Assembly (NCBI GenBank): GCA_034436755.1
Contig: DAOTVB010000193.1
Coordinates: 5,959-69,958, forward strand
Reading direction: 5' to 3'
DNA from: CAKZQX01 sp034436755
GTDB lineage: Bacteria; Chloroflexota; Chloroflexia; Chloroflexales; Chloroflexaceae
DNA: 64,000 nucleotides
Within the stretch, counting starts at the first letter, position 1; each line of letters opens with the position of its first letter. Below, piece after piece: positions 43,800-52,523 of this stretch. The position numbers were made by a program, and so were the translations under genes. The notes below the pieces were generated by a model that was not told the DNA's origin, did not search any database, and was given only the letters and a program-made list of their open reading frames with translations.

Positions 43800-44282
43800 G
43801 CGTTTAGACCTCCTGTGTATTTCAAAAACCGACACCGATCCAGCATCCGACTGGTCACGGTTGCCATACACGCCGTTCAAGCAGAAACGCCGTGAACCAG
43901 TATCCGTCCACACTGTGGCCTTCGGGGTTTTGATATCAACCGGATATCCTGCGCGTCTGTGCGTCGATGCATCTTTGCAATCGGTGCAACGTTGCGTAAG
44001 CCTATTTGAAGGGTATAGGGGTTAACCCAAGTATACCAGGTAGATGCAACAATGTTGTGTAAGAAAGATTACATTCGGTAGTGGATCAACTGCGCCTATT
44101 GTAGCATGCTATGCGCTGGTGGCAACTTTCCCAACCCTACCTGGCGGCGGAAAATGGTACAATAGGCCGGATATGACGCAAAGACGCGACACTGCGAGAC
44201 GCGAGGCTGCGAACCGGATAAACCTCCCGACCAGTGCCGCATGCCATCGCAATCGCAGAACGCCATTCCCACGGAGACGGCT
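43800..44282. other. Divergent intergenic region with a dyad
   Basis: No gene recognised over 480 bp between the DoxX and E1-alpha starts. It contains the palindrome GGGTTAACCC (44018-44027) inside GGTATA (44012-44017) / TATACC (44032-44037), a possible operator, and a TACAAT box near 44158 that could be the -10 of the E1 operon promoter. Both roles are guesses. Confidence 0.4.
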
Positions 44283-45245
44283 ATGGATCTTTCCCCAGAC
44301 CAGTTGACCCAGGCACACTACTGGATGCGACTGACCCGCGCGTTCGATGACCGGGTCATGAAACTCCATAAACAGGGCAAAATTATCGGCGGATACTTCT
44401 CGCAACTGGGGCACGAGGCCATCAGTGTGGGTGCGGCAATGGCGTTACAACCCGCCGATGTGATCGCGCCGATGCACCGCGACCTGGGAGCCTACCTGGT
44501 GCGCGGCATAACGCCCCGACGGATGCTGGCCCGGCATTTTGGGCGGGCGACCGGCGTCAGCGGCGGCCGTGATACCAACCTGCATGGCTGCGGTGATCTC
44601 AGCCTGAATATCGTCGGCTTTGTCAGCATGCTGCCCGCCTCAATGCCGGTGATTGCCGGTGTGGCGCATGCGTTCCGGTTGAAGGGCGAGCCGCGAGTTG
44701 CCATGACCTTCTTTGGCGACGGCAGCAGCAGCGAAGGGCTCTGTCACGAGACACTCAACTGGGCGGCGGTGTTTCAGGTGCCGGCCGTATTTATCTGCGA
44801 GAACAACCAGTATGCCTACTCCACCCCACTCTCCCGACAGATGCGCATCACCGATATTGCCGACCGCGCGGCGGGCTATGGCATGCCGGGCGTGGTGGTT
44901 GATGGCAATGACTTCCTGGCCGTCCACAGGGCGGCGGTAGAGGCAGTCGAGCGCGCCCGCTCCGGCGATGGCCCCACGCTGATCGAGTGCAAGACGATGC
45001 GTATGCGCGGGCATGCCATCCACGACAACATGGCCTATGTGCCCCAGGAACTACTGGCCGCATGGGCCGAACGCGACCCGCTGCTGCGCTTTGAGCAGCA
45101 TCTGCGCGCGCATGGCCTGCTGGACGACGCAGCCCTGGCCGACCTGAATGCCCGCGTTGCGGCCGCAATTGACGATGCGCAGACCTTTGCCGAAGCGTCG
45201 CCCTATCCCGACCCGGCAACCCTGAAAGAGGGGGTGTACCGATGA
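44283..45245 (+). CDS. 2-oxo acid (pyruvate/acetoin-type) dehydrogenase E1 alpha subunit
   Basis: A 320-aa thiamine-diphosphate enzyme subunit. MKLHKQGKIIGGYFSQLGHEAISVGAAMAL is the family entry, HRDLGAYLVRGITPRRMLARHFG follows, and the ThDP/Mg motif is TFFGDGSSSEGLCHETLNWAAVFQVPAVFICENNQYAYSTP (GDG...NN). The phosphorylation-loop region GHAIHDNMAYVP also fits. It would decarboxylate a 2-oxo acid with its beta partner. The start at 44283 puts MDLSPDQL first with GGAGACGG upstream. The beta gene overlaps it by ATGA but is truncated, so the complex should be non-functional unless a second copy exists. Confidence 0.9.
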   Translation: MDLSPDQLTQAHYWMRLTRAFDDRVMKLHKQGKIIGGYFSQLGHEAISVGAAMALQPADVIAPMHRDLGAYLVRGITPRRMLARHFGRATGVSGGRDTNLHGCGDLSLNIVGFVSMLPASMPVIAGVAHAFRLKGEPRVAMTFFGDGSSSEGLCHETLNWAAVFQVPAVFICENNQYAYSTPLSRQMRITDIADRAAGYGMPGVVVDGNDFLAVHRAAVEAVERARSGDGPTLIECKTMRMRGHAIHDNMAYVPQELLAAWAERDPLLRFEQHLRAHGLLDDAALADLNARVAAAIDDAQTFAEASPYPDPATLKEGVYR

Positions 45246-45649
45246 GCAGCGAGATGACCTACCTGGAGGCGATCCGCGCCGGGCTGCGCTACGAGATGCA
45301 GCGTGACCCGCGCGTGCTGGTCATGGGCGAGGATGTGGGCGTCTACGGAGGCGCGTTCAAGGTGACGCAGGGACTGCTGGAGGAGTTCGGCCCCAACCGT
45401 GTGATCGACACGCCGATGGCCGAGGCCTGTATGGTAAGCGTGGCCTCCGGCATGGCCTTTATGGACCTGCGCCCGGTGGTGGAGATGCAGTTTGCCGACT
45501 TTATCGCCACCGGGTTTGACTCCATCGTCAACTTTGCGGCGACCAACCACTATCGCTGGGGCGCGTCCGTGCCGATTGTGATCCGTGCGCCGGGTGGCGG
45601 CGGACCGCTTTCTGAAAGAAATGAAGGAAGGAGTCATCATTGTCACTGA
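45242..45649 (+). pseudogene. Dehydrogenase E1 beta subunit, 3' two thirds lost
   Basis: The first 120 or so codons are normal E1 beta (MTYLEAIRAGLRYEMQRDPRVLVMGEDVGVYGGAFKVTQGLLEEFG, DTPMAEACMVSVASGMAFMDLRPVVEMQFADFI, PIVIRAPGGGG). At about position 45602 homology stops abruptly and a frame of unrelated sequence adds a dozen residues before a stop. A full subunit is about 325 aa. The missing 200 residues are nowhere else in the window. The break coincides with the left edge of the lower-GC island carrying the Hsp70-like gene. Confidence 0.9.
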
Positions 45650-46568
45650 CAAGAAAACGGGCAAACCGAAGAAGCAGAAAACTAACAAAGTCATTATTCC
45701 GGATGCGGCAACAAAGAATCGCTTTGCGGAGGAACTTGCGACCAAACCGAACCGTATTGATCGTTTCGTTCTGCTATTGCAGGCATCCGTTACGTATGAT
45801 GATACCATCCGTCGCATCGTCGGAGATATCGCTGAAATCGCCATCAAAAAACTTAATGTCATCGCATTCCCCGAAACACTTGATACCGTCAATTTCAGCG
45901 GTGCTGTTGAGTCATGGTTAACTAACATTCGTACAAGGCCGCTCAAGTCTGCTGACTTAAACACTCTCTTTCTCTTAATTCATTTCGGGTGGCAACGACA
46001 GTTACTTCACCACGACACGATACTCAACCTTATTGCATCTGCGATTTCTAATCACTCTAAGATCCAAACATCGCAGACCCAGACTGTCGTTTCTGGCCCA
46101 ACACCAGTGGAGATTTTACTTACCGTTGAGCCCAGCGTACCGATATTAGCAACCTTGCTCGCACATTTCAATGACTCGCAAGCAAAAATAGATCAGCTAA
46201 ATGCTCAGAACCAATCTCAGGCTGAACGCATCGAACGTCTCACCAGCAAACGAGATAGCCTCAATGCCTCAATTACCCACCTGGAGAACGAAATTACTAC
46301 GATCCAGGAGGAGAAAGCTACTGCTGATAACAGAATTGCTGAACTTGAAGAAGAAATTGTGCGTATCCATAATGGATACCAACACAAACTTTTTCAATTA
46401 CAGGGACGAATCCGTGGTACATTGCAAGGGCAACTTACCCGCTGGCTTGAAACGGCTCTCGACGCTTCACGAGCAGAGCCACCCAGGTCCAAGGTCATTC
46501 AGGAACGTCTTGAAGATACACTTAAGCTCATCGAAAAGGAAATCCAATGGCTGCAACCTTCGGACTAG
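45621..46568 (+). CDS. Coiled-coil protein of unknown function, first gene of the Hsp70 island
   Basis: A 315-aa protein from the ATG at 45621; the frame is also open from an ATG in the residual E1-beta sequence at 45585, and the native start may have been lost at the junction. It has a Lys-rich start (TDKKTGKPKKQKTNK), a helical middle domain (FVLLLQASVTYDDTIRRIVGDIAEIAIKKL, LNTLFLLIHFGWQRQLLHHDTILNLIASAI) and a long coiled coil (about residues 180-260: NDSQAKIDQLNAQNQSQAER to IAELEEEIV). A short C-terminal helix ends KVIQERLEDTLKLIEKEIQWL. No enzyme motif or membrane helix. It overlaps the Hsp70-like gene by 22 nt, so a partner or co-chaperone role for that protein is plausible. I cannot assign a family. 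Confidence 0.75.
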   Translation: MKEGVIIVTDKKTGKPKKQKTNKVIIPDAATKNRFAEELATKPNRIDRFVLLLQASVTYDDTIRRIVGDIAEIAIKKLNVIAFPETLDTVNFSGAVESWLTNIRTRPLKSADLNTLFLLIHFGWQRQLLHHDTILNLIASAISNHSKIQTSQTQTVVSGPTPVEILLTVEPSVPILATLLAHFNDSQAKIDQLNAQNQSQAERIERLTSKRDSLNASITHLENEITTIQEEKATADNRIAELEEEIVRIHNGYQHKLFQLQGRIRGTLQGQLTRWLETALDASRAEPPRSKVIQERLEDTLKLIEKEIQWLQPSD

Positions 46569-48136
46569 ATTTTGGAACGACCAACAGCGTGATAACGATC
46601 ATTGAGAAAGATCCCATGACAGGACACATTGGGCCTAATGTACTTCTATCGGATGATGGCAGACCACACCCTTCAGTCGTCTGGTATCACGGCACTGAGA
46701 TCAATGTAGGCCGCAAGGCAAAAGACCAACTCACTGAGCTTGGCCTTGGCGTTTTTGGGAACATTGTGCGTTCTCCGAAGATGTTTCTTGGTTCACCCAC
46801 AGGCATTTACGTTGGTGGGGTTACTCGACAGGCAGTAGATGTAGTAGCGGACATTCTGCGCTTTCTGCGTCAAGATGCACTTAGCCCCACCCGGAAGTTT
46901 GAGGGTTACTCTTTCGATTCCGCTATCATCACCATTCCTGTCAGTATGCGTGGCCCGGCCCGTGCTGAACTGCGGCAGGCTGCACAAAAAGCCGGCATCC
47001 ATATTTACCAGTTTATTCATGAACCACTCGCGGCTCTCTATGGCTACCTCCGTGCCAGGCCAGACTTTTATCAAGAACTGGCTAATCTTGAACGCCGCCT
47101 GGTTCTCGTCTTCGACTGGGGTGGTGGTACCCTCGATATCACCCTTTGCCAATTTCAAAACGGTGTCCTGAGCCAGGTGCTGAACATAGGCGATAACCAG
47201 GTCGGAGGTGACCGCTTTGATGATCGCGTACGGCAACTGATTCGTCAGAAACATGAATCCCAGCATCCCCAAGCTGACTGGAGCCGTCTTCAGCCAAGCG
47301 CCGAGGTTCGCCTGACTCAGGAGTGTGAGGATGCCAGGATTGCCTTGTCGTCACGCAGCACCCATTCGTTCTATATGCGTGATCTCCTCGCTGCATCAGG
47401 TGCGGAAAAGGATCTCGATCTTGAAATCACAAGACTAGAAGTAGAAGAGGCAGTTCGAGATCTTATCTCACAAGGTCTGGGCAAGATTGAGACAATTCTC
47501 AATAAAGCTGATATTCATCGCGGTGCTATCGAATTTTGCCTCGCCACAGGCGGGATGGTTTCGATGCCCGCCATTCAATCCGGATTGCGCGAGATTTTTG
47601 GTATGAACCGCCTCCGACTCATAGAAAATGCAGCAACCGTAATTTCTGAAGGCGCAGCCTGGATTGCTTATGATGGTATTGGGTTACAGTTAGCCAAGCC
47701 TATTGAACTGCTTCATGCAGATGACAGCTACATTGAAATCATACCGGCAGGTACAGACTTACCACTTGGCGGTAAAGCTATTCACAACCGAATCGATATG
47801 TATTGTGTAGATCCCAGTGATGGTTTTGCCAAGTTCCTCTTTGCTCGACCCAGATGGCCCGGACGACAATCGCATGGAGACGAACGTCTACATTATGCTC
47901 ACCTAACATTGCCGGTTGACTCACATAGCAGGCCACTATTTGAACGATTACAGGTAGATGTCACCATTGACCATGACTTGATTGCCGAAGTTTGCGCACG
48001 TTCGCTTTTACGTAGAAAAGAACGACAGGTTCCGATTCACGATCTGGAATTTGGACTAAGCATAACTGGAGTAGAAAGCGTCAAGAAACCCTCTCAGACG
48101 AAACAGGAAACCAGGAGATATCATGACAAAAGCTAA
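46547..48136 (+). CDS. Hsp70/DnaK-family ATPase
   Basis: A 529-aa actin-fold ATPase. Phosphate 1 loop FGLDFGTTNSVITII (residues 5-19), phosphate 2 loop VLVFDWGGGTLDITLCQF (about 184-201) and adenosine loop CLATGGMVSMPAIQSGLREIFG (about 327-348) are all intact. HEPLAALYGYLRARPDF is also Hsp70-like, with an insertion after it. The C-terminal part (about 375-529) is shorter than and unlike the DnaK substrate-binding domain plus lid, ending IHDLEFGLSITGVESVKKPS. No grpE or dnaJ is adjacent. It is overlapped at both ends by the flanking genes of the island. It is therefore a specialised Hsp70, not housekeeping DnaK. Confidence 0.88.
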   Translation: MAATFGLDFGTTNSVITIIEKDPMTGHIGPNVLLSDDGRPHPSVVWYHGTEINVGRKAKDQLTELGLGVFGNIVRSPKMFLGSPTGIYVGGVTRQAVDVVADILRFLRQDALSPTRKFEGYSFDSAIITIPVSMRGPARAELRQAAQKAGIHIYQFIHEPLAALYGYLRARPDFYQELANLERRLVLVFDWGGGTLDITLCQFQNGVLSQVLNIGDNQVGGDRFDDRVRQLIRQKHESQHPQADWSRLQPSAEVRLTQECEDARIALSSRSTHSFYMRDLLAASGAEKDLDLEITRLEVEEAVRDLISQGLGKIETILNKADIHRGAIEFCLATGGMVSMPAIQSGLREIFGMNRLRLIENAATVISEGAAWIAYDGIGLQLAKPIELLHADDSYIEIIPAGTDLPLGGKAIHNRIDMYCVDPSDGFAKFLFARPRWPGRQSHGDERLHYAHLTLPVDSHSRPLFERLQVDVTIDHDLIAEVCARSLLRRKERQVPIHDLEFGLSITGVESVKKPSQTKQETRRYHDKS

Positions 48137-48452
48137 CACCCAGAAGCAACTGCAAGAAAAAGGCAAAGTTCGCATACGAAGCAATGTATGTACCAATGCA
48201 CACTCCTGGGAACTTGTGCCTGGTGACGTGCTGAAACTCCATGGACTGCACTATGATATTAGCTCAGGCACAAAGCAGCATGATGAAATGATGTATTACG
48301 AGCGATGCTGCCGCTGCCATAGAACAGTTTATGAGATTAAGGAGGACGGATGCGATCAAGGGGTATGTCGTGCAAGTGGAACTCTTTCATCTGCAGACGC
48401 AGCACGCCGGAAGAAACGCCTTCTGAATAATGCAGATTCTGTAGAAGATTGA
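48123..48452 (+). CDS. Small Cys-rich protein, third gene of the Hsp70 island
   Basis: A 109-aa protein that overlaps the Hsp70-like gene by 14 nt. Cysteines cluster in a form that could bind zinc: NVCTNAH near residue 22, then YERCCRCHRTVYEIKEDGCDQGVC (CxxC followed by two more Cys). The C-terminus is basic (AARRKKRLLN). No J-domain HPD motif was seen. The tight overlap with the ATPase suggests cotranslation and a common complex. I do not recognise the family. Confidence 0.72.
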   Translation: MTKANTQKQLQEKGKVRIRSNVCTNAHSWELVPGDVLKLHGLHYDISSGTKQHDEMMYYERCCRCHRTVYEIKEDGCDQGVCRASGTLSSADAARRKKRLLNNADSVED

Positions 48453-48478
48453 TACACTGAGTTTGACCACATACTTAA

Positions 48479-48524
48479 ACTGCCTTCAGGCGATCAAAGC
48501 ACAGATACTCTGCCTGAAGGCAGT
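48479..48524 (+). terminator. Hairpin closing the Hsp70 island operon
   Basis: Arms ACTGCCTTCAGGC (48479-48491) and GCCTGAAGGCAGT (48512-48524), exact, 20-nt loop, 27 nt after the last stop. It lacks a T-tract but is well placed. Confidence 0.6.
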
Positions 48525-48593
48525 ACAACGGACGACTTAGTTTGCACTGGAAGATCTCTGTGAGACAGGCTTAGTGCAAGCTCCTACAGCCTT

Positions 48594-48634
48594 CACGCCT
48601 CACGCCCCACCCCCCACGCCTCACGCCTCCCCCT
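48594..48634. repeat. CACGCCT/CCCCAC low-complexity run
   Basis: CACGCCTCACGCCCCACC followed by CCCCACGCCTCACGCCTCC, a heptad-like repeat at the right border of the Hsp70 island that also covers the end of the VWA gene. Confidence 0.5.
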
Positions 48635-51611
48635 CTCCCTCCGACCGCTCCCGCCGTCGCCGTGCGCGCTGCTTCGCAACCAGCAACCGGGCCAGCGCAT
48701 CGTCCGACTGGGCTGCGGTGCCTGGCTGTGACGGACGCGGCTGCGCTACTGTTTTCTTTTGCGGTTTCGGTTTTGGTTCCGGCTGTGGCGATGTTGTCGG
48801 TTGGGCTGATTGGGCCGCCGCGGGTTGCCGGGAGGTCGCAGGTGCGCCTGCGCTGCCGGCAGGGACGGACGCCTCGGTGGACGCGGGGCGCGGTGGGGTA
48901 CGCTGCTCATGCCGGCTGCGCTGTTGCGTGCCGCGCACACGCGAGCGGGCCGTTTGCAGGCGCGAGATGGTTGTCGGGGTGACGCCAGCCTGAGGACGAG
49001 CACGCCGCCGGGGTAACCGCAGCCATGCCGGCAGCGACTGAAAATCGCTACGGCGCAGAAACAGCCGGCGGAGCGCGATATCGACCGGCCAGATCAGCAG
49101 CGCCAGCCAGAGCAGCGGCAGCCCGATCTCCTGCGTCTCGCCGACATCCTGTCCGGTTGGCGCGAATACCTCGGCGGGCGCGGGCGACTCCCGCCCGGCG
49201 GTAATCTCCGTCAGGCCGGCGAGGATCTGCGGGCTGTCTTCGCGGGCGCTGTATTCGGGCGAGTAGGCCACCACCAGTCCGCCGCTCAGATTGCCCAGCG
49301 CCTGACCGTCCCCATCCAGGACGGCAATCCGGGTCAGGTAGACGCCGGGCGTGTCGGCGGGCGCGGTGGCACGGTAGCGGCCGGCTCCCACCTGCGTAAA
49401 CTCCAGCGGAATACCCTGGTCCTGCGGATTGAGCAGCCGTCCCTGGAGATCGGCAGCGTCAACCGGGCGGCCCTGCGCATCGCGCACGGTGACATCAACG
49501 AAAGCCTGTCCATCACGCGCCTGGGCTTCCAGGGCCAGTCCTTCGGTTTGCCGGGGCGGCAGCAGCGCATCAAGCAGACCGCCCATAAAGCGCGGGAAGC
49601 CCGACCAGGCCACCCACTCGCGTGCCCACTGCGCTTTAAAATCGCTGGTCCAGGCAATGCTGCGCCCCAGGCCATACTGCCACTGTGCCAGGATCGGCTT
49701 GCCGTCGGGCGAAACCAGGATGGTGCGCGCGGCCTGGCGCGGCTCGGTGGCGTTGTAGCCATACAGTGGCGGCAGTTCGCTCACTCCCCGCACCACCGGC
49801 GCGGGCAGCGCCACAACTGGTGTAAACTGCTCCTCCACAATATCGCGGCCAATCACGGTGACGGTTTCGGCCAGGAAGATACGCGGCACATCGTCAATCA
49901 CCTCGACGCGGTAGTAGCGCCCGCCTCCCAGTTCGGCGATCTGGCGCAGTTCCGGGTTGGCATCAACCCCGATTGAGACCACCGTGATGGTAATCTGGGC
50001 ATCGCGCATCTGGTTGATCAGGTCGGCATAGTTGCTGTCGGCGATGCCATCGGTGAGCAGAATCACATGTTTGGTTTTGGCGTCGATACCGGGCAGCGCC
50101 CGGGCCGCAAGTTCAATCCCGCTGCGGATATCGGTGCCGCCACCGTCGTTAAACTGGCTGAGCGACTGCTCAACATCTACAATATCGGGCAACGGTTGCA
50201 TCGGCATAATCCAGGATGCGCCTGTGTCAAAGGCCACTACCCCCATCTGATCGTTCTGCTCTAACCCCAGACTGGCCTGATAGACCGCCTCCTTCGCCAG
50301 GTCGAGTTTGGTGCGGCCACCACCACCGCCCGGACTGGACATACTGCCGCTCCGGTCAATGACCAGGGTCAGCGCGACATCGGGGCGCTCCTCGGTATCC
50401 TTCGGATCAAGCTCCACCGGCAGCGCCGCGGCAACCGGACTACGCCGCCAGCCACCCGCGCCAAAGGACTCGCGCCCGCCGATCATCGCCAGGCTGCCGC
50501 CCTGCTCGCGCACATACACCGGCAGTGCCGTCTGTAGCCCACGGGGCACATCACGCGCCAGCAGATCGACCAGCACAACCGCGGCATAGCGCTGCAGGTC
50601 GGCCTGGGTTGCGGGCACCCGGTCGGGCGAACGCACCTCGACACGGGCATTGGCCGCCTCCAGCGCTTCCTGGAGCGGCGCAGCCCGATCCGGGTCGCTG
50701 GCGATCAACAGGACGCGGGGCGGTCCCTGAACATCGGTGAACGCGGCAGCGCGGTTGTTGAGCGACTGCGTATCGCCCTGGGCTTCCAGCCGCACCTCGA
50801 AGCGCCGAAACCCGGCCTCACCGCCGGGCACGCTGATCGGCACACGCGTCGTGCCCGGTTCCAACTGTACTTCGCGCGTCTCGATCAGTTCGCCATCGGC
50901 CAGGATCTGCAATTGCCCGCTGGTGGCGATGCTGCTGCGGATGCGCGCCTCCAGTGTGACCGACTGACCCTCGCGGGCGATGTCGGGTGCATCCAGGGCG
51001 CTGACCAGCACATCGGGGCCGGAGGCATCAGGCAGGGAGACCACATCGAGCGGCACCCCACGCATCGCCGCCAGGCGCGCCGCCTCAAATGCGCGGCCCT
51101 CATTGGCGCTGCCGTCGCTCAACAGCACCAGGCGTTTCTGGGCGTCCGCCGGAAAGAGCGCCAGACCAAGCTGGATCGCTTCTTCGATATTGGTGCGGCT
51201 GGCGATTGGCGTCGAGGTAAGCCGCCGCAGCGGCGCCAGGTCATTGGGCGCGCGCTCGACCAGGGCATTCTGCCCAAAGACCACCACGGCCGCCTGATCA
51301 TTGGAGCCGCCCGCGCTGACCGCTTCGTTGACATAGGCCAGCGCCTGCTCCCGCTGTGCCGGGGCCACCGAGTCGCTCCCGTCGATCAGGAAGACCACCG
51401 TCAGATCGCTGACCGGGCGTACCAGTTGGGCTCCAGCCAGCGCCAGCACCAGGGCCACCAGGGCCAGGCTGCGCAGCCCCAGCAGCGCCCAGAAGCGCCG
51501 CCGCCCCAGCCGGGCATCGTCATTCCTGCGCGTACCCAGGGTAAACAGCCAGAGCAGCGGGAGCAGCAGGAGCAGCCACAGCGCGAGTGGATATATAAAT
51601 GTTATATGCAT
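48621..51611 (-). CDS. Large membrane-anchored VWA-domain protein
   Basis: A 996-aa protein. Two N-terminal helices (YPLALWLLLLLPLLWLFTL and ALLGLRSLALVALVLALAGAQL) as in BatA/BatB-type proteins. A first VWA-like region follows (VVFLIDGSDSVAPAQREQAL), a glutamine-amidotransferase-like segment (PRVLLIASDPDRAAPLQEAL to GSLAMIGGRESFGAGGW), then a complete VWA domain with MIDAS motif VALTLVIDRSGSMSS and GGTDIRSGIELA, ILLTDG. A C-terminal membrane helix (LLWLALLIWPVDIALRRLFL) precedes a basic, Pro/Ala-rich tail. Related proteins are predicted to act in cell-envelope stress or protein assembly; here no MoxR ATPase is adjacent. Confidence 0.85.
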   Translation of the reverse strand: MHITFIYPLALWLLLLLPLLWLFTLGTRRNDDARLGRRRFWALLGLRSLALVALVLALAGAQLVRPVSDLTVVFLIDGSDSVAPAQREQALAYVNEAVSAGGSNDQAAVVVFGQNALVERAPNDLAPLRRLTSTPIASRTNIEEAIQLGLALFPADAQKRLVLLSDGSANEGRAFEAARLAAMRGVPLDVVSLPDASGPDVLVSALDAPDIAREGQSVTLEARIRSSIATSGQLQILADGELIETREVQLEPGTTRVPISVPGGEAGFRRFEVRLEAQGDTQSLNNRAAAFTDVQGPPRVLLIASDPDRAAPLQEALEAANARVEVRSPDRVPATQADLQRYAAVVLVDLLARDVPRGLQTALPVYVREQGGSLAMIGGRESFGAGGWRRSPVAAALPVELDPKDTEERPDVALTLVIDRSGSMSSPGGGGGRTKLDLAKEAVYQASLGLEQNDQMGVVAFDTGASWIMPMQPLPDIVDVEQSLSQFNDGGGTDIRSGIELAARALPGIDAKTKHVILLTDGIADSNYADLINQMRDAQITITVVSIGVDANPELRQIAELGGGRYYRVEVIDDVPRIFLAETVTVIGRDIVEEQFTPVVALPAPVVRGVSELPPLYGYNATEPRQAARTILVSPDGKPILAQWQYGLGRSIAWTSDFKAQWAREWVAWSGFPRFMGGLLDALLPPRQTEGLALEAQARDGQAFVDVTVRDAQGRPVDAADLQGRLLNPQDQGIPLEFTQVGAGRYRATAPADTPGVYLTRIAVLDGDGQALGNLSGGLVVAYSPEYSAREDSPQILAGLTEITAGRESPAPAEVFAPTGQDVGETQEIGLPLLWLALLIWPVDIALRRLFLRRSDFQSLPAWLRLPRRRARPQAGVTPTTISRLQTARSRVRGTQQRSRHEQRTPPRPASTEASVPAGSAGAPATSRQPAAAQSAQPTTSPQPEPKPKPQKKTVAQPRPSQPGTAAQSDDALARLLVAKQRARRRRERSEGEGEA

Positions 51612-51752
51612 ACGGTTCTATTTGTTCCAGTGTTATTCACCACAAAACGCACAAAGCGCACGAAGCTATGGAAGAAACCTTGTTCATTACTGGTTAACCT
51701 GTTCGGATTCACTATACAACAAAACGGCGCGCTTTGCAGGGAACGCCCGAAT

Positions 51753-51857
51753 GCACGAGTTAGGCGGTCATTGACCCGAAAGGGAATGTCGCCTGCGGCA
51801 GGGTAGTACGTTTGTCCAGGCAGATGCCTGGTTTGGAACCGATTGCGTAACTCCTGT
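51753..51857. repeat. MITE copy H, medium form
   Basis: Ends GCACGAGTTAGGCGGT and, inverted, ATTGCGTAACTCCTGT (one base out of register with the family). It has the arm words GCCTGCGGCAGGGTAGTAC but no large hairpin. Copy I begins 5 bp after it. Confidence 0.7.
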
Positions 51858-51862
51858 CAATA

Positions 51863-52057
51863 ATACGACTTACGCGGTGGCGCTGGTTTTGGCCTGGTGC
51901 CAGACCTGAAGGCCGCTTCGCCTGCGGCAGCATGGTACTCTGTTTATCTTTTTCACAAAAAAATTCACAGAGTGATTTTTTTGTGAAAGAGATCGAGAAT
52001 CTTCCACCCTGCCGGAGGCGATATCGACTTCCGGGGGAGGGACCGCGTAACTCGTGT
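51863..52057. repeat. MITE copy I with CAATA target duplication
   Basis: Ends ATACGACTTACGCGGT and, inverted, ACCGCGTAACTCGTGT. Full form with central hairpin (stem core CACAAAAAAATTCAC, slightly mismatched). CAATA flanks both sides (51858-51862 and 52058-52062). It has inserted directly beside copy H. With copy H it fills the gap between the VWA gene and the next gene. Confidence 0.88.
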
Positions 52058-52080
52058 CAATAACATAATCACCAACGCAC

Positions 52081-52115
52081 AACCACCCGCAGGGAGAGCG
52101 AACCTGCGGGTGGTT
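52081..52115. terminator. 13-bp inverted repeat
   Basis: Arms AACCACCCGCAGG and CCTGCGGGTGGTT with a 9-nt loop. It lies after the small secreted-protein gene on the minus strand and probably ends that transcript. Confidence 0.55.
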
Positions 52116-52148
52116 ATTCATGCTACAAATCCGTCATGTTTGGCCGGG

Positions 52149-52350
52149 CTACGACTCACAGCCGATGCCATCCTTGTCACCATCGAAACGGCTCCCAGAA
52201 GGTGCGGATGCGCCCCGAGATGCAGTAGCCGGTTTCGGGGAAACAGCGCTCTCCGATCTGGGCCTGCGCGCCGCCGCTTCCTATGGCGACCACAAATAAG
52301 CCAGTACCAAGCAGCAGTGCCACCAGTGCGTTTAGACAGCATTGTCGCAT
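52149..52350 (-). pseudogene. Small secreted protein with Excalibur-like tail, frameshifted
   Basis: From an ATG with GGAGGAAT upstream, a signal peptide (RQCCLNALVALLLGTGLFVVAIGSGGAQAQ) leads into GERCFPETGYCISGRIRTFWE, one copy of the unit seen twice in the protein at 33.6 kb. The frame then stops (52177). A shift of one base at about 52190 instead gives RFDGDKDGIGCES and a stop at 52149, a good match to the Excalibur Ca-binding motif (DxDxDGxxCE). Either the gene has a frameshift or the read has an error. The truncated frame alone would be 57 aa. Confidence 0.6.
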
Positions 52351-52523
52351 CGGCCATTCCTCCAATCCTATTCCGACAAAGAAACCGGGCGTAACTGCCC
52401 GGTTTCCACAAGAATTTGTACGTTTGCTAGTGTATACAAACGAGCCACTGTCGTTCAAGGGGTGCGTGGTGACATATTTGTCATTGTGGTACGGCCCCGA
52501 TGAACAAGTGCTGCTTTCCCGGT

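Noticed and set aside
46547..48136. Housekeeping dnaK
   Set aside because: Too short (529 aa), no normal substrate-binding lid, no grpE/dnaJ neighbours, island composition differs from the flanks.
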